Notes: generated from the sequence alone by a model not told the origin. 64,000 nt of DNA from Streptomyces sp. NBC_00341 (GCF_041435055.1 NZ_CP108002.1:2232001-2296000), one strand, 5' to 3'; shown: positions 49,690 through 58,609, numbered from the stretch's first letter. Numbers and translations are program-made.

Positions 49690-50184
49690 TCAGCTGTTGA
49701 TCCAGCTCGCCACATCGAGCCGGAAGGCTTCCGCGGAGGCCATCGTGCGGAGGTCGGCCTCCAGCGCCGCGACCCGTTCCGCACCGAGCACCCGGACCCA
49801 TTCGGCGCGCAGCCGGTCGAAGCCCGCGGCGGACCGCATCAGTACGTCGATCCCGCGCGGGGTGAGCCGTACGACCTTGCGCCGGCCGTCCTGCGGGTCG
49901 TCGGCGCGCTCGACGTAACCGAGGGCTTCGAGCCTGTCGACGGTCTTGCCGGCCGCCTGCTTGGAGACGCCGAGCCGTCGCCCGATCTCACTGGCGGTCG
50001 CCCCGTCGCGGCCGACCGCCTGGAGCGCGTAGCCGTGGGCGGGGCGCAGTTCGGGGTGCCCCTGTCCGGCCAGCTCGCGGTGGAGGTCGTCGATGATCGA
50101 ACGGAAGCCGGCGAACAGCAGGATGGGCAGCTCGAAGCCCGTACCGGCGCCGCCCGGAGAGCCCCGTCCGGCGCGCTCAGCCAT
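49690..50184 (-). CDS. MarR-family transcriptional regulator
   Basis: 164 aa. Winged helix with ALQAVGRDGATASEIGRRLGVSKQAAGKTVDRLEALGYVERADDPQDGRRKVVRLTPRG, the wing DPQDGRRK being typical of MarR. ATG 50184 is used here; a TTG five codons earlier (50199) has an AAAAGG 9 bases upstream and is also possible. Divergent from the AhpD-like gene, with an inverted repeat between them, suggesting that it represses that gene and itself, perhaps in response to oxidants. Confidence 0.88.
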   Translation of the reverse strand: MAERAGRGSPGGAGTGFELPILLFAGFRSIIDDLHRELAGQGHPELRPAHGYALQAVGRDGATASEIGRRLGVSKQAAGKTVDRLEALGYVERADDPQDGRRKVVRLTPRGIDVLMRSAAGFDRLRAEWVRVLGAERVAALEADLRTMASAEAFRLDVASWINS

Positions 50185-50191
50185 TGCGATA

Positions 50192-50233
50192 CTCGACAAC
50201 TTGGTTTACCTTTTCGTCAATCACGTTGTCGAG
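50192..50233. promoter_or_regulatory. candidate MarR operator in the divergent region
   Basis: CTCGACAAC (50192-50200) and its exact reverse complement GTTGTCGAG (50225-50233) flank the gap. GTTTACC also occurs directly at 50204 and 50233. Confidence 0.55.
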
Positions 50234-50253
50234 TTTACCGCGAGGGGTCAGCC

Positions 50254-50805
50254 ATGCCCGCATCCGTCTTCACCGACCACACACCCGAATCCGCTCCCGC
50301 GGCGTCCCGCCCCGCCATGGCGGCCGTGACGGCGAAACAGGGCTACCTGCCCACCGGCGTCGCCCTGCTCGCCACCTCGCCGGAGCTGCTCAACGGCTTC
50401 CTGAAGATGAGCGCGCTCTTCGAGTCGACCACCCTGGACCAGCTCTCCCGGGAGGTCGTGATCATGACGATGGCCACCCGCAACGACTGCCACCTCTGCG
50501 TGGCGATGCACACCGCGAAGCTCACCGCCCTCGACGCGGACGGCGCGCTCATCGCCGCACTGCGCGGCGAGAGCCCCCTGCCGCTCCCCGACGAACGGCT
50601 GGAGGCGGTACGCCGGTTCACCGTCGCCGCGATCGAGTCGAGCGGGGCCGTGGACGACGGCACACTCCAGTCGTTCCTGGCCCACGGCTACACCTCCCGC
50701 AACGCGCTGGAAGTGGTCCTGGGCATCGGCGCCTACACCATGTCGACCCTGGCCAACCGGATGACGGCGGCCCCGGTCGATCCTCAGCTGGCCCGGTTCG
50801 CCTGA
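50254..50805 (+). CDS. AhpD/carboxymuconolactone decarboxylase family protein
   Basis: 183 aa, all-helical alkylhydroperoxidase-like protein. The redox motif Cys79-His80-Leu81-Cys82 (NDCHLCVAMHTAKL, with the downstream His) is intact, and LEVVLGIGAYTMSTLANRMT matches the family's C-terminus. Probably a peroxidase-type or thiol-disulfide enzyme. CGAGGGG precedes ATG 50254. Divergent from the MarR gene. Confidence 0.9.
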   Translation: MPASVFTDHTPESAPAASRPAMAAVTAKQGYLPTGVALLATSPELLNGFLKMSALFESTTLDQLSREVVIMTMATRNDCHLCVAMHTAKLTALDADGALIAALRGESPLPLPDERLEAVRRFTVAAIESSGAVDDGTLQSFLAHGYTSRNALEVVLGIGAYTMSTLANRMTAAPVDPQLARFA

Positions 50806-50893
50806 GGTCCGGGACCGGGAGGAGGCCGCCCCTCGGGGACCGGGAGGCCTTCCCTCCGGCGCCCGGCCCGGGGTGACCATCGCACGATTCGCT

Positions 50894-50907
50894 CGTTCAG
50901 CTGAACG
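50894..50907. promoter_or_regulatory. 14-bp perfect palindrome at the start of the next gene
   Basis: CGTTCAGCTGAACG; its last base is the G of the GTG start codon at 50907. Candidate operator. Confidence 0.45.
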
Positions 50908-52856
50908 TGCGCCCACTGCCAGAGGTACCGTCAGCCGCCGCCCCGGTCGATGCGGAGCAGGCCGGGGCCTCGCTCGTCGAGCACTACCCGCGACTGGTCC
51001 GGCTCGGCTATCTCGTCCTGCCGCCCTCGCTGAGCCGCTCCCGGCGCGTTCTGGCGGCCCATGCCCTGGCCCAGCGCTCCCTGCAGGCCGCGCACCGGGC
51101 CGGTCCGGCGCCGGGCACGGGCCTCCCACTGCCACGCCGTCCCGGCCGTACGGCGGCGGCCGGGCCCGACTACGCGTCCGTCCGGCGGCGGGTGCTGCGC
51201 GGCGCCCTGGCGGCGGGGCTACCACTGCGGCGGCGGTGGTGGCCGGGGCGTGCCCAGTTGCCGCCCGTCCTTCCGCTGGTCTGGGGGCTGCGGCTGTTCC
51301 CGCACTCCGGCGGAGCGGACGAACTCGCGCTGGAGCAACGGCTCTGCGCGCTCTGCGGACCGGCACGTGCCGCGTTCGTCCTGCGCGGCCTGGAGTCGCT
51401 CGCGGACGGCGAGGTCCGGCGGGAGCTGGCCGCCGCCGGGGTGGCCGATCCGCACGCGGCCCTGCGGGAGGCGGACGGGGTCGACGCGCCCTACGCGCTG
51501 CTGGCCTCGCCCGAGTTCGACCCGTGCTCCCTCCAGGCCAGGCCGCCGGACCTGCCGCGCCGGCGCAGATACGCGCGGGCCGCGCTGGCCGCCGCCGCCG
51601 CGGCCGCCGTGTGCGGGACGCTGCTCGGGCTGCCGGGCGGCGGCTGGGGGCGCGGGGAGCCGGCCGCGCCCCCGTACGCGCGCAATCCGGCGGCGGAGGA
51701 GGCCCTGGAACCGGGGGCGCTGCGGATGGTCTCCGCGACGTTCTGGCGGCGCTCACCGCGTACCGACTTCACCGCGTGGCCCACCCGGGGCGACCGCACG
51801 GAGGACGTCCGGCTGCTGCGGCGGGCGCTGACGGTGTGGGCCCGGCCGGGCGGCGGGGTGCGGACGTCGGCGACGCCCGGGACGCCCGTGGGCCCACCGA
51901 TGGGAGCCCCGCAGCTGCTGTACGCGGGCGAGGTGGGCGCGTCGGCCGTGGTGCTGTTCTACGACGGACTGCGCGTCGTGCGGTACGCGGAGCCCCGTAA
52001 CGCCGATCCGTCCGAGGGCGCGGCGCTCGACTTCGCCCGGGTCGACGGGGCGGACGCGGCATCGGCGGGCGCCCTGGTCGTGGAACGCGCGGCCGGCCGG
52101 GTCCGCTACCTGACGGCGCCCTGGGTGCGGAAGGCGTCGCTGCGGGACCTGCTCGCGCCGGACCGGGCGCCGCGCCCGCTGCACCGCACCCCGGACGGGG
52201 TGACCGACGCACTGGCCGGTACCGGTTCCGCGGGCGGCTGCCGGTCCTGGGACGCGGTCGAGCTGTCCGACGGCACGACGGACCGGCTGGTGACGGATCT
52301 CGGTGAACTCGCCCCGGCCCGGCTGACCTCGGGCCCGCCCTCGGAGCCGCACGACGTGGCGGGGCGGTCGGAGCTGGAGAGCTGGGCGCGCACCGCCTGT
52401 CTGCTCCCTTCGGTGCGCTCGCACGGTGTGCGCTCGGTCAACTCCTGGACGTACGCGACGCAGCCGCTGCCAGAGGCGGGCGGCTCCGCCAGGTGGCTGT
52501 GCACCCGGGCGGAGACCTGGCGGGGCACCGGGAGCCGGGTGCTCGCCCAGTTCCAGGCGCCGTCCGCGCGGCCGCCCGGGAGCCGTCCACCGGGGGCCGT
52601 CGCGGCGCGCTCCGAGGACTCCCCCGCGTGCGGGAAACGCACCCCGAGGGTGCTGGCGGGCGTGCTGTGGAAGTCGCCCGGCGGCCGGTGGTACGTACTC
52701 GCGGCGGGCAGCGAGCAGTTCACCTCGCTGACCACCTCGGGCGGGGTGAAGGGGAGTGCCCGGGGACGGCTGCTCGCGGTGCCCGCCGGGGCGGGCGACC
52801 GGGCACGGCTGAACGGGCGGCTGAGAGACGGCAGTCAGGTCGGGGCCCTGCGGTGA
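50907..52856 (+). CDS. membrane-anchored protein with degenerate sigma-factor-like N-terminus
   Basis: 649 aa, not a recognised family. Residues 18-60 (ASLVEHYPRLVRLGYLVLP ... RVLAAHALAQRSLQ) resemble sigma-70 region 2, and about 150-195 (GPARAAFVLRGLESLADGEVRRELAAAGVADPHAALREAD) resemble region 4, but both are eroded. One membrane segment follows (about 222-247, ARAALAAAAAAAVCGTLLGL). The remaining 400 residues would be outside the cell and contain paired Cys (GGCRSWDAVEL, RTACLLPSV, RWLCTRAET, SPACGKR). GTG 50907 has no strong ribosome site. Looks like a sigma factor head fused to a secreted sensor (inference). Confidence 0.65.
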   Translation: MRPLPEVPSAAAPVDAEQAGASLVEHYPRLVRLGYLVLPPSLSRSRRVLAAHALAQRSLQAAHRAGPAPGTGLPLPRRPGRTAAAGPDYASVRRRVLRGALAAGLPLRRRWWPGRAQLPPVLPLVWGLRLFPHSGGADELALEQRLCALCGPARAAFVLRGLESLADGEVRRELAAAGVADPHAALREADGVDAPYALLASPEFDPCSLQARPPDLPRRRRYARAALAAAAAAAVCGTLLGLPGGGWGRGEPAAPPYARNPAAEEALEPGALRMVSATFWRRSPRTDFTAWPTRGDRTEDVRLLRRALTVWARPGGGVRTSATPGTPVGPPMGAPQLLYAGEVGASAVVLFYDGLRVVRYAEPRNADPSEGAALDFARVDGADAASAGALVVERAAGRVRYLTAPWVRKASLRDLLAPDRAPRPLHRTPDGVTDALAGTGSAGGCRSWDAVELSDGTTDRLVTDLGELAPARLTSGPPSEPHDVAGRSELESWARTACLLPSVRSHGVRSVNSWTYATQPLPEAGGSARWLCTRAETWRGTGSRVLAQFQAPSARPPGSRPPGAVAARSEDSPACGKRTPRVLAGVLWKSPGGRWYVLAAGSEQFTSLTTSGGVKGSARGRLLAVPAGAGDRARLNGRLRDGSQVGALR

Positions 52857-52932
52857 GGGCCGGCCGGGAACGGGCACAGGAATTCGCCGCAGGCCCCTGT
52901 TCCCAGGGCCTACCCCTCAGTACATTGACAAC

Positions 52933-53838
52933 ATGTCTAACACGCAGCCTGCGGCGGTCGCGTCGGAACGGATCGCGCTCAAGGCCCGGCGGGTCTCCTT
53001 CGCCTGGGACCGGACGCCCCTGCACTGGGTACCGGGCGATCCGTTCACCACGCACACCATCAACGTGCTCCATCTGCTGCTCCCGGCCGGGGAACGCTGG
53101 TTCATCCACGTCTACCGCCAGGTGCTGCCGTACATACATGACGAGCAGTTGCGCGAGGACGTCATCGGGTTCATCGGCCAGGAGGCGATGCACTCCCAGG
53201 CCCATGACGACGTACTCCCGCACCTGAGGGAGCTGGGCCTCGACCCGACCCCGTACACGGCCCAGGTCGACTGGCTCTTCGAGAAGCTGCTCGGGGACCG
53301 GACGCTGCCGCCGGGCCGGGCGCGCAAGTGGTGGCTGATGGAGCGGGTGGCGACGATAGCGGCCATCGAGCACTACACCGCGTTCCTCGGTGACTGGGTC
53401 CTGAACGCGCGGGAGCTGGACCGGCGCGGCGCCGACCCCACCATGCTGGACCTGCTGCGCTGGCACGGCGCGGAGGAGGTCGAGCACCGCTCTGTCGCCT
53501 TCGATGTGTTCTGCCACGTCGACGGCGGATACCGGCGGCGGGTGCGGACCTGGGCGACGGCGTTCTCCGCCCTGGCCTTCCTCTGGCAGCGCGGCGCCCG
53601 GTTCTTCATGGCGAACGACCCGAGCCTGCTGGACGGCAAGGCGTCGTTCGGGCAGTTCTACCGCAGCGGCAGGCGCGGCACCCTGCCCAGCACACCTTCG
53701 ATGCTGCGGTCCATACCGCGCTATCTGAGCCGTTCGTACCACCCCTCGCAGGAGGGCAGTACGGCGCAGGCCGTCGACTACCTCAACCGCTCGCCCGCCG
53801 CCGTCGCGGCCGAGGCCCGTACGACGGAAGCCGGCTGA
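52933..53838 (+). CDS. predicted metal-dependent hydrolase (PF10118-like)
   Basis: 301 aa, helical. Conserved acidic and His residues suggest a di-metal site: GFIGQEAMHSQAHDD, AAIEHYTAFLGDW and WHGAEEVEHRSVAFDVF, similar to ferritin-like di-iron ligands. Annotated generally as predicted metal-dependent hydrolase. TACATT ends 6 bases before ATG 52933, a leaderless pattern. The ferredoxin reductase gene begins 2 bases after its stop, so the pair looks like an oxygenase-type enzyme with its electron donor (inference). Confidence 0.8.
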   Translation: MSNTQPAAVASERIALKARRVSFAWDRTPLHWVPGDPFTTHTINVLHLLLPAGERWFIHVYRQVLPYIHDEQLREDVIGFIGQEAMHSQAHDDVLPHLRELGLDPTPYTAQVDWLFEKLLGDRTLPPGRARKWWLMERVATIAAIEHYTAFLGDWVLNARELDRRGADPTMLDLLRWHGAEEVEHRSVAFDVFCHVDGGYRRRVRTWATAFSALAFLWQRGARFFMANDPSLLDGKASFGQFYRSGRRGTLPSTPSMLRSIPRYLSRSYHPSQEGSTAQAVDYLNRSPAAVAAEARTTEAG

Positions 53839-53840
53839 CC

Positions 53841-54923
53841 ATGCCCCTGCCCCTCCCCCGGCCGCGCACCCTCGTCGTGGTGGCCGCCGCCGCGCTGCTC
53901 GCCAGGCGGGCGATGCGCCGCCGCATAGAGACGTCCCCGCTGTGGCCGCTGCCGGCCCTCGACGAGCCCATATCCGGTCACTCGCAGCGCCGTTCGACCA
54001 CCGGCAGGCGGCTGACGGTCACCGAGCGCTCCACTCCCGCGGACGGGGTCGTACTGCTCCGCCTGAAGGGCTCCGGTCTGCCGCGCTGGCAGCCCGGCGC
54101 CCATCTGGACCTGGTGCTGCCGTCCGGTCTGGTCCGCCAGTACTCGCTGTGCGGCGACCCGGCAGACCCCGACACGTACACCGTCGCGACCCGGCTCGAC
54201 GAGGACGGCCGGGGCGGCTCCAGAGAGGTGCACGAGCGGCTGCGCGAGGGCGACGAGGTCGAGGTCCGCGGCCCGCGCAACCGCTTCCCGCTGGCGGACG
54301 CCCCCGCGTACGTGCTGGTCGCGGGCGGCATCGGGATCACGCCGGTACTGCCGATGCTGCGCGCCCTCGCCGCCGCCGGGGCGGACTGGCGGCTGCTGTA
54401 CGGAGGCCGCAGCCGGGCGACCATGCCGTTCCTGGAGGAGATCGCGGAGCTGGACGCGGACGGCGGCCGGGTCACCGTCGTACCGCAGGACGAGGCGGGC
54501 CACCCGGATGTCGCGGCGGCGCTGGCGGGCGCGGCGCCGGGCACGGCGGTGCACTGCTGCGGACCGCAGCCCCTGATGGACGCGGTCGCCGCCGCGCTCC
54601 CGCCCGGCTGCACCCTGCACCTGGAACGCTTCACCGCGGCGGCCCAGGACGCCACCGGCTCCGCCCCGTTCGAGGTGGAGCTGCGCCGCTCCGGCCGCAC
54701 GGTCCGGGTGGCGGCGGGCCAGTCGGCGCTGGCCGCCGTGCGCGCGGAGCTGCCGCACGTCTCGTACTCCTGCGAGCAGGGCTTCTGCGGTACGTGCCAA
54801 CAGCGCGTCCTGGAGGGCGAGGTGGACCACCGGGACGAGCTGCTCGACGACGCGGAGCGGCAGGACTCGATGCTGCTCTGCGTGTCCCGGTGCCGGGGCG
54901 AGCGGCTGGTACTGGACCTCTAG
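53841..54923 (+). CDS. ferredoxin-NAD(P) reductase/phthalate dioxygenase reductase-like protein
   Basis: 360 aa. A hydrophobic N-terminus (LVVVAAAALLARRAM) may anchor it. Then a flavin-binding domain (RQYSLCGDPADPDTY), an NAD domain (VLVAGGIGITPVLPMLRAL ... HCCGPQPLMDAV) and a C-terminal plant-type [2Fe-2S] ferredoxin domain with Cys311, Cys316, Cys319 (CEQGFCGTC) and Cys347. The order matches the class IA (PDR) reductase family. Presumed electron donor for the enzyme encoded immediately upstream. The TetR gene follows after 38 bases. Confidence 0.9.
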   Translation: MPLPLPRPRTLVVVAAAALLARRAMRRRIETSPLWPLPALDEPISGHSQRRSTTGRRLTVTERSTPADGVVLLRLKGSGLPRWQPGAHLDLVLPSGLVRQYSLCGDPADPDTYTVATRLDEDGRGGSREVHERLREGDEVEVRGPRNRFPLADAPAYVLVAGGIGITPVLPMLRALAAAGADWRLLYGGRSRATMPFLEEIAELDADGGRVTVVPQDEAGHPDVAAALAGAAPGTAVHCCGPQPLMDAVAAALPPGCTLHLERFTAAAQDATGSAPFEVELRRSGRTVRVAAGQSALAAVRAELPHVSYSCEQGFCGTCQQRVLEGEVDHRDELLDDAERQDSMLLCVSRCRGERLVLDL

Positions 54924-54961
54924 GTCGTGTGCCGGACCTGCCGGTCGGTACGCTGGTCCCC

Positions 54962-55684
54962 ATGACGACCGGGGTGCGGCGCAGGATGGGCGTCGAGGAG
55001 CGCAGACAGCAGTTGATCGGTGTCGCGCTGGAGTTGTTCAGCCACCGCTCCCCCGACGAGGTCTCGATCGACGAGATCGCCGCCGCCGCCGGGATCTCGC
55101 GGCCACTGGTCTACCACTACTTCCCGGGCAAGCAGAGCCTGTACGAGGCGGCGCTGCGGCGGGCGGCCGACGAGCTGGCGACCCGGTTCCTGGAGCCGCG
55201 CGAAGGCCCCCTGGGCTCCCGGCTGTTGCGGGTGATGGGGCGGTTCTTCGACTTCGTCGACGAGCACGGCCCCGGCTTCGCCGCACTGATGCGGGGCGGC
55301 CCGGCCGTGGGCTCGTCGACGGCGAACGCGATGATCGACGGGGTGCGGCAGGCGGCCTGCGAGCAGATCCTGGCCCACCTGGGGGTCGAGGAGCCCCCGG
55401 CCCGGCTGGAGTTGGTCGTCAGGTCCTGGGTTTCGCTCGCCGAGTCGACGGCCCTGATCTGGCTGGACGGTCGGCACATCCCGCGCGCCGAGCTGGAGTT
55501 GCAGCTCGTGCACGACTTCGCGGCGCTGGCCGCGGTGAGCGCCGCGTACGACGAGGAGATGGCGGGCATCGTGCTGCGGATCCTCGCGCAGGAGCCGGCG
55601 GACGGGCCGTTCGGAGACCTGCTGGTGCGGCTCTCCGCGCTGGCACCCGCCGTACCGGCCGTGCCTCCGCAACGCCTCCCGTAG
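54962..55684 (+). CDS. TetR-family transcriptional regulator
   Basis: 240 aa. HTH at about residues 12-58 (RRQQLIGVALELFSHRSPDEVSIDEIAAAAGISRPLVYHYFPGKQSLYEAAL) and a ligand domain with MGRFFDFVDEHGPGFAALMRGG, like TetR regulators of fatty-acid or steroid genes. TACGCT ends 7 bases before ATG 54962 (leaderless). It follows the hydrolase/reductase pair and probably controls it. Confidence 0.9.
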   Translation: MTTGVRRRMGVEERRQQLIGVALELFSHRSPDEVSIDEIAAAAGISRPLVYHYFPGKQSLYEAALRRAADELATRFLEPREGPLGSRLLRVMGRFFDFVDEHGPGFAALMRGGPAVGSSTANAMIDGVRQAACEQILAHLGVEEPPARLELVVRSWVSLAESTALIWLDGRHIPRAELELQLVHDFAALAAVSAAYDEEMAGIVLRILAQEPADGPFGDLLVRLSALAPAVPAVPPQRLP

Positions 55685-55686
55685 CG

Positions 55687-56037
55687 TCAGGCGCTGCGGT
55701 AGGAGGGGTCGAGATCGCGGGTCTCGGCCGAGAGGTGCAGGGTCAGCCCGTCGGCCGGCCGGATGCGGGCGGCCAGCAGCTCCAGTACCGATTCGGTGAG
55801 CCGGGCCTTGGTCTCCGGGGTGCGGCCGGCCAGCAGCGCGATCTCGATGTGCACGAGCGCGTCGCCGTCGGGCGCGTCCGCCACCGCGGTCTCCTCGATC
55901 CGGCGGAAGCGGGTCTTGCAGGCGGTGATCTTCGTGGCTACCGTCTCGGCGATCAGCGGGTGCAGTGCGCCGGTGAAGCCGGCCCGGTCGAAGGTGTCGT
56001 CGAGCTCGGCGGAGTAGTCGACGGTGATCTGCGGCAT
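55687..56037 (-). CDS. 5-carboxymethyl-2-hydroxymuconate isomerase-like tautomerase
   Basis: 116 aa of the tautomerase superfamily: Met1 is followed by Pro2, the catalytic amino-terminal proline, in MPQITVDYSAELDDTFDR; CHMI-like blocks are HIEIALLAGRTPETKARLTESVLE and LSAETRDLDPSYRS. Such enzymes act in homoprotocatechuate breakdown, but no other genes of that route are nearby. AGGAG precedes ATG 56037. Its stop is 2 bases from that of the TetR gene. Confidence 0.86.
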   Translation of the reverse strand: MPQITVDYSAELDDTFDRAGFTGALHPLIAETVATKITACKTRFRRIEETAVADAPDGDALVHIEIALLAGRTPETKARLTESVLELLAARIRPADGLTLHLSAETRDLDPSYRSA

Positions 56038-56150
56038 AGCGGGGCTCCTGGGCAGGGCGGGGGGACAGACGTTACGCCCCCACCCTTTCCCGGACCTGGG
56101 AGGGCGCACAAGCGGGAATCACTGGGTGAGCTGTTCTGTGCGCGAAGCGC

Positions 56151-57452
56151 TCAGTTGACGCCCCCGTCGAACCGGGTGCTGACGACACCGCCCGTTCCGG
56201 GGAACGACTTCTCTCCGGTCAGATAGGGCTCATACCGCGTCCGGCCGAGCAGGTGGTCAGCGAAGTAGGCGCCTGCGTAATCCTTGGTGATCCGGCGCTG
56301 CCGCTGCTCCGAGAGTTCCTTCTGATCGGTTCGGGGGGCGGTGGCTTCGGGGAACTGGGACTCGCAGGTGCCTGGCTTGCTGCCGGGAACGGCGTCGTCA
56401 TGTGCGCCGACCTGACCGCTGCTGGGCGACCACTGCCTGTTGTAGAAGTCGTGAACACCGCCGCGCACCGTGTACTGGGCTATCGGCGCGCTGTTGTCGT
56501 CCTTGTTCCAGTCGAAGAACTCTCCGGTGTTCACCTGGTCACACGTGCCCCACATCACCGCGAACGACGTCTTGGTGATGGGTGCGACGTCCCAGGTGGC
56601 GGTGGGTGCGAGAGCGAAGGCGGCCTTGATGGACACGCCTTTGGGCCACGTGGCGCGGCTGCTGTCGGCGATCTCCTGCATCACTCCGCCGCCGCCCATG
56701 GAGTGCCCCACCAGCCCGACGTTCCGCAAGTCCACATGGTTCTTGAAGTCCACCGGTGACGGACGTCCGGACCCGGCGTCGACGAAGCTGCCACGCAGCG
56801 GTCCCTCGCCCGTCGACGACAATGTCTGCCACATGCGCAACTGGGCGTTGATCAGTGCCGCGCGCTCCTGATAGACCGTGTCGGCCTGGCCGTCGGACGT
56901 CGAGTTGATGCCGTTCGCACCGATGGAGACAACGACGAACCCCCGGCTCGCCAGATCACGGCCCAGGTAGTCGTATCCGAGATAGCTGGGGATCTGCCGC
57001 ACCCCAGGCGCGCACGGCCATGCCGACAGCCGGTCCGAGGCGGCCTCGATGATCGCCTCCTGCTTCGCCGCGTCGGCCGTGTCGCCGCTCTGCTCGTCCT
57101 CCGCCAGCGCGGCCTGCGCGGCGGTGAGTGACCTGGAGGCGTCGGCGTCGGCACAGGTGTCCCAGAATCCGTGCTCGATCATGATCAGCGGGTGGGTGCC
57201 GGAGGAGATGTCGTCGGGGTAATAAACAGCCCCGTTCAGCTCGTTGTCGCCCAGGTATCCGAGAGAATCGGGTGGCGGAAAAGCCTCGTCGCCCAGGTTG
57301 TAACGCACCTCGCTCACCCCCTGCCGCGCAGGCTGGGTACTGGACCCGCCGGCGGTGGCGAACGCCTCTGCCGAGGTGAAGCAGACAGCGCAGGCTGTTA
57401 CGGGCGCGGCAAGCAGCAGCAACTTCGCACGCGCTGTGCGTCCACGTTTCAT
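56151..57452 (-). CDS. secreted alpha/beta hydrolase
   Basis: 433 aa. Signal peptide LLLLAAPVTACAVCFTSAEAFATA. Alpha/beta-hydrolase core with oxyanion-side HPLIMIEHGFWDTC and nucleophile elbow GHSMGGGG (Ser251); a late GGVHDFYNRQW could carry the catalytic His. Similar in layout to Streptomyces lipase/PAF-acetylhydrolase-like proteins; substrate unknown. GAAGAGG lies 5 bases before ATG 57452; an in-frame ATG five codons upstream overlaps that site. Confidence 0.82.
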   Translation of the reverse strand: MKRGRTARAKLLLLAAPVTACAVCFTSAEAFATAGGSSTQPARQGVSEVRYNLGDEAFPPPDSLGYLGDNELNGAVYYPDDISSGTHPLIMIEHGFWDTCADADASRSLTAAQAALAEDEQSGDTADAAKQEAIIEAASDRLSAWPCAPGVRQIPSYLGYDYLGRDLASRGFVVVSIGANGINSTSDGQADTVYQERAALINAQLRMWQTLSSTGEGPLRGSFVDAGSGRPSPVDFKNHVDLRNVGLVGHSMGGGGVMQEIADSSRATWPKGVSIKAAFALAPTATWDVAPITKTSFAVMWGTCDQVNTGEFFDWNKDDNSAPIAQYTVRGGVHDFYNRQWSPSSGQVGAHDDAVPGSKPGTCESQFPEATAPRTDQKELSEQRQRRITKDYAGAYFADHLLGRTRYEPYLTGEKSFPGTGGVVSTRFDGGVN

Positions 57453-57535
57453 ATCGGCCTCTTCCATGTGGAACGTAAATGTCGATCATTGCGATGGCTC
57501 TTGAGTGCTGGGCGGTTGCTCACGCGGCTCGGCAC

Positions 57536-58609
57536 TCAGGCCCGCCGGGCCCGGTCGTACAGCGGCTCGGTGATCGCCGAACTGAACTGCGGACCGACGA
57601 GGTAGCGGGCGCAGCCGTCGTGGGAGGGATCGGCGCAGGGGGCGCCCTTGGCGTCGAAGAACGCGCTCTGCGTGTTGTCGCCGACCACGGTGCCCACACC
57701 GGTCACCGGGTTCAGGCCGGTGATCCGCGGTCCGCCGCTGGAGCCGCCGCCCATGACGCACGGCGGGCCGAACAGACCGGGCGGCTCGGGGAACTCGACC
57801 GTGCCGGGGTATTCCCTGGCCGTCCCTGAGCAGTACGCAAGACGTTCACCGGTGTACTCGGGCAGGCCCTCACGCGCCGGGTCGGCGCTGGCGCGCGGGT
57901 AGCCGAGGGAGTCGCTGGGCACGTCGCCGGGCCGGTCGAAGCCGATCCTCTGCGCCGTCCCGACCGCATCCTGCGCCCTCTGGCCCCGCTCGTCCGGGTT
58001 CAGCACGACGAACGCCTGGTCGTAGGCGTCGTACGTCTCCGCATGTTGCTGGTCGTTGGCCAGCCAGGTGGAGCCGACGACGCCCATGCGGCCGACGAAC
58101 TTGCCATAGGGCGCGTGACCGTCGTGGTAGCCGGGCACGAACATCTCGTTGGTCGCCCACTGGTTGTTGTCGCCCAGCAGGTCGGTGTTGTTCACGCAGT
58201 GGCCCGCGGTCACCACGGTGCTTCGGTTGGCGCTCCGGATCACGGTGGCGGTGCAGCTGCTGTCCTCGCCGTGGTCGGTGAAGAACAACCGCCCGACGGT
58301 CCCCGGCAGCGCGCCACCGTTGGTCCAGGGCGCGCCGTCGGGGCCGCTGGTGGGCGGGTTGCCGGACGTCGGCGTGGTGAGCGCGGCGATGCGCTCGGGC
58401 GTCCAGTACTGGAGCACCGACCGCTGCTGTGCCGCGGTGACCGCCTGTTGGTGGACGGCCACCGGGCCTGCCGCGGGGCGTTCCGCCGCGTGCGCGGGGG
58501 CCGCGGTCAGCAGAGACATGCCTACGGTTGCCGCCGCCGCTGCCGCCGCGGTGATGCGCCGGGACGGACGGAGGGTCGGCCGACGGGACGGACTGGGGAG
58601 GTATCGCAT
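57536..58609 (-). CDS. secreted trypsin-fold (V8-like) serine protease
   Basis: 357 aa. Signal peptide (Ala-rich, ending in PAHAAE). Catalytic His137 in VTAGHC, Asp197 in YDAYDQAFVVL and Ser291 in GGSSGGP, with Cys pairs for disulfides. No PDZ domain, in contrast to the HtrA-like protein at 1 kb. The N-terminal 60 residues after the signal may be a pro-region. Start ATG 58609; TACCCT ends 7 bases upstream on the minus strand, so it may be leaderless. Confidence 0.87.
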   Translation of the reverse strand: MRYLPSPSRRPTLRPSRRITAAAAAAATVGMSLLTAAPAHAAERPAAGPVAVHQQAVTAAQQRSVLQYWTPERIAALTTPTSGNPPTSGPDGAPWTNGGALPGTVGRLFFTDHGEDSSCTATVIRSANRSTVVTAGHCVNNTDLLGDNNQWATNEMFVPGYHDGHAPYGKFVGRMGVVGSTWLANDQQHAETYDAYDQAFVVLNPDERGQRAQDAVGTAQRIGFDRPGDVPSDSLGYPRASADPAREGLPEYTGERLAYCSGTAREYPGTVEFPEPPGLFGPPCVMGGGSSGGPRITGLNPVTGVGTVVGDNTQSAFFDAKGAPCADPSHDGCARYLVGPQFSSAITEPLYDRARRA

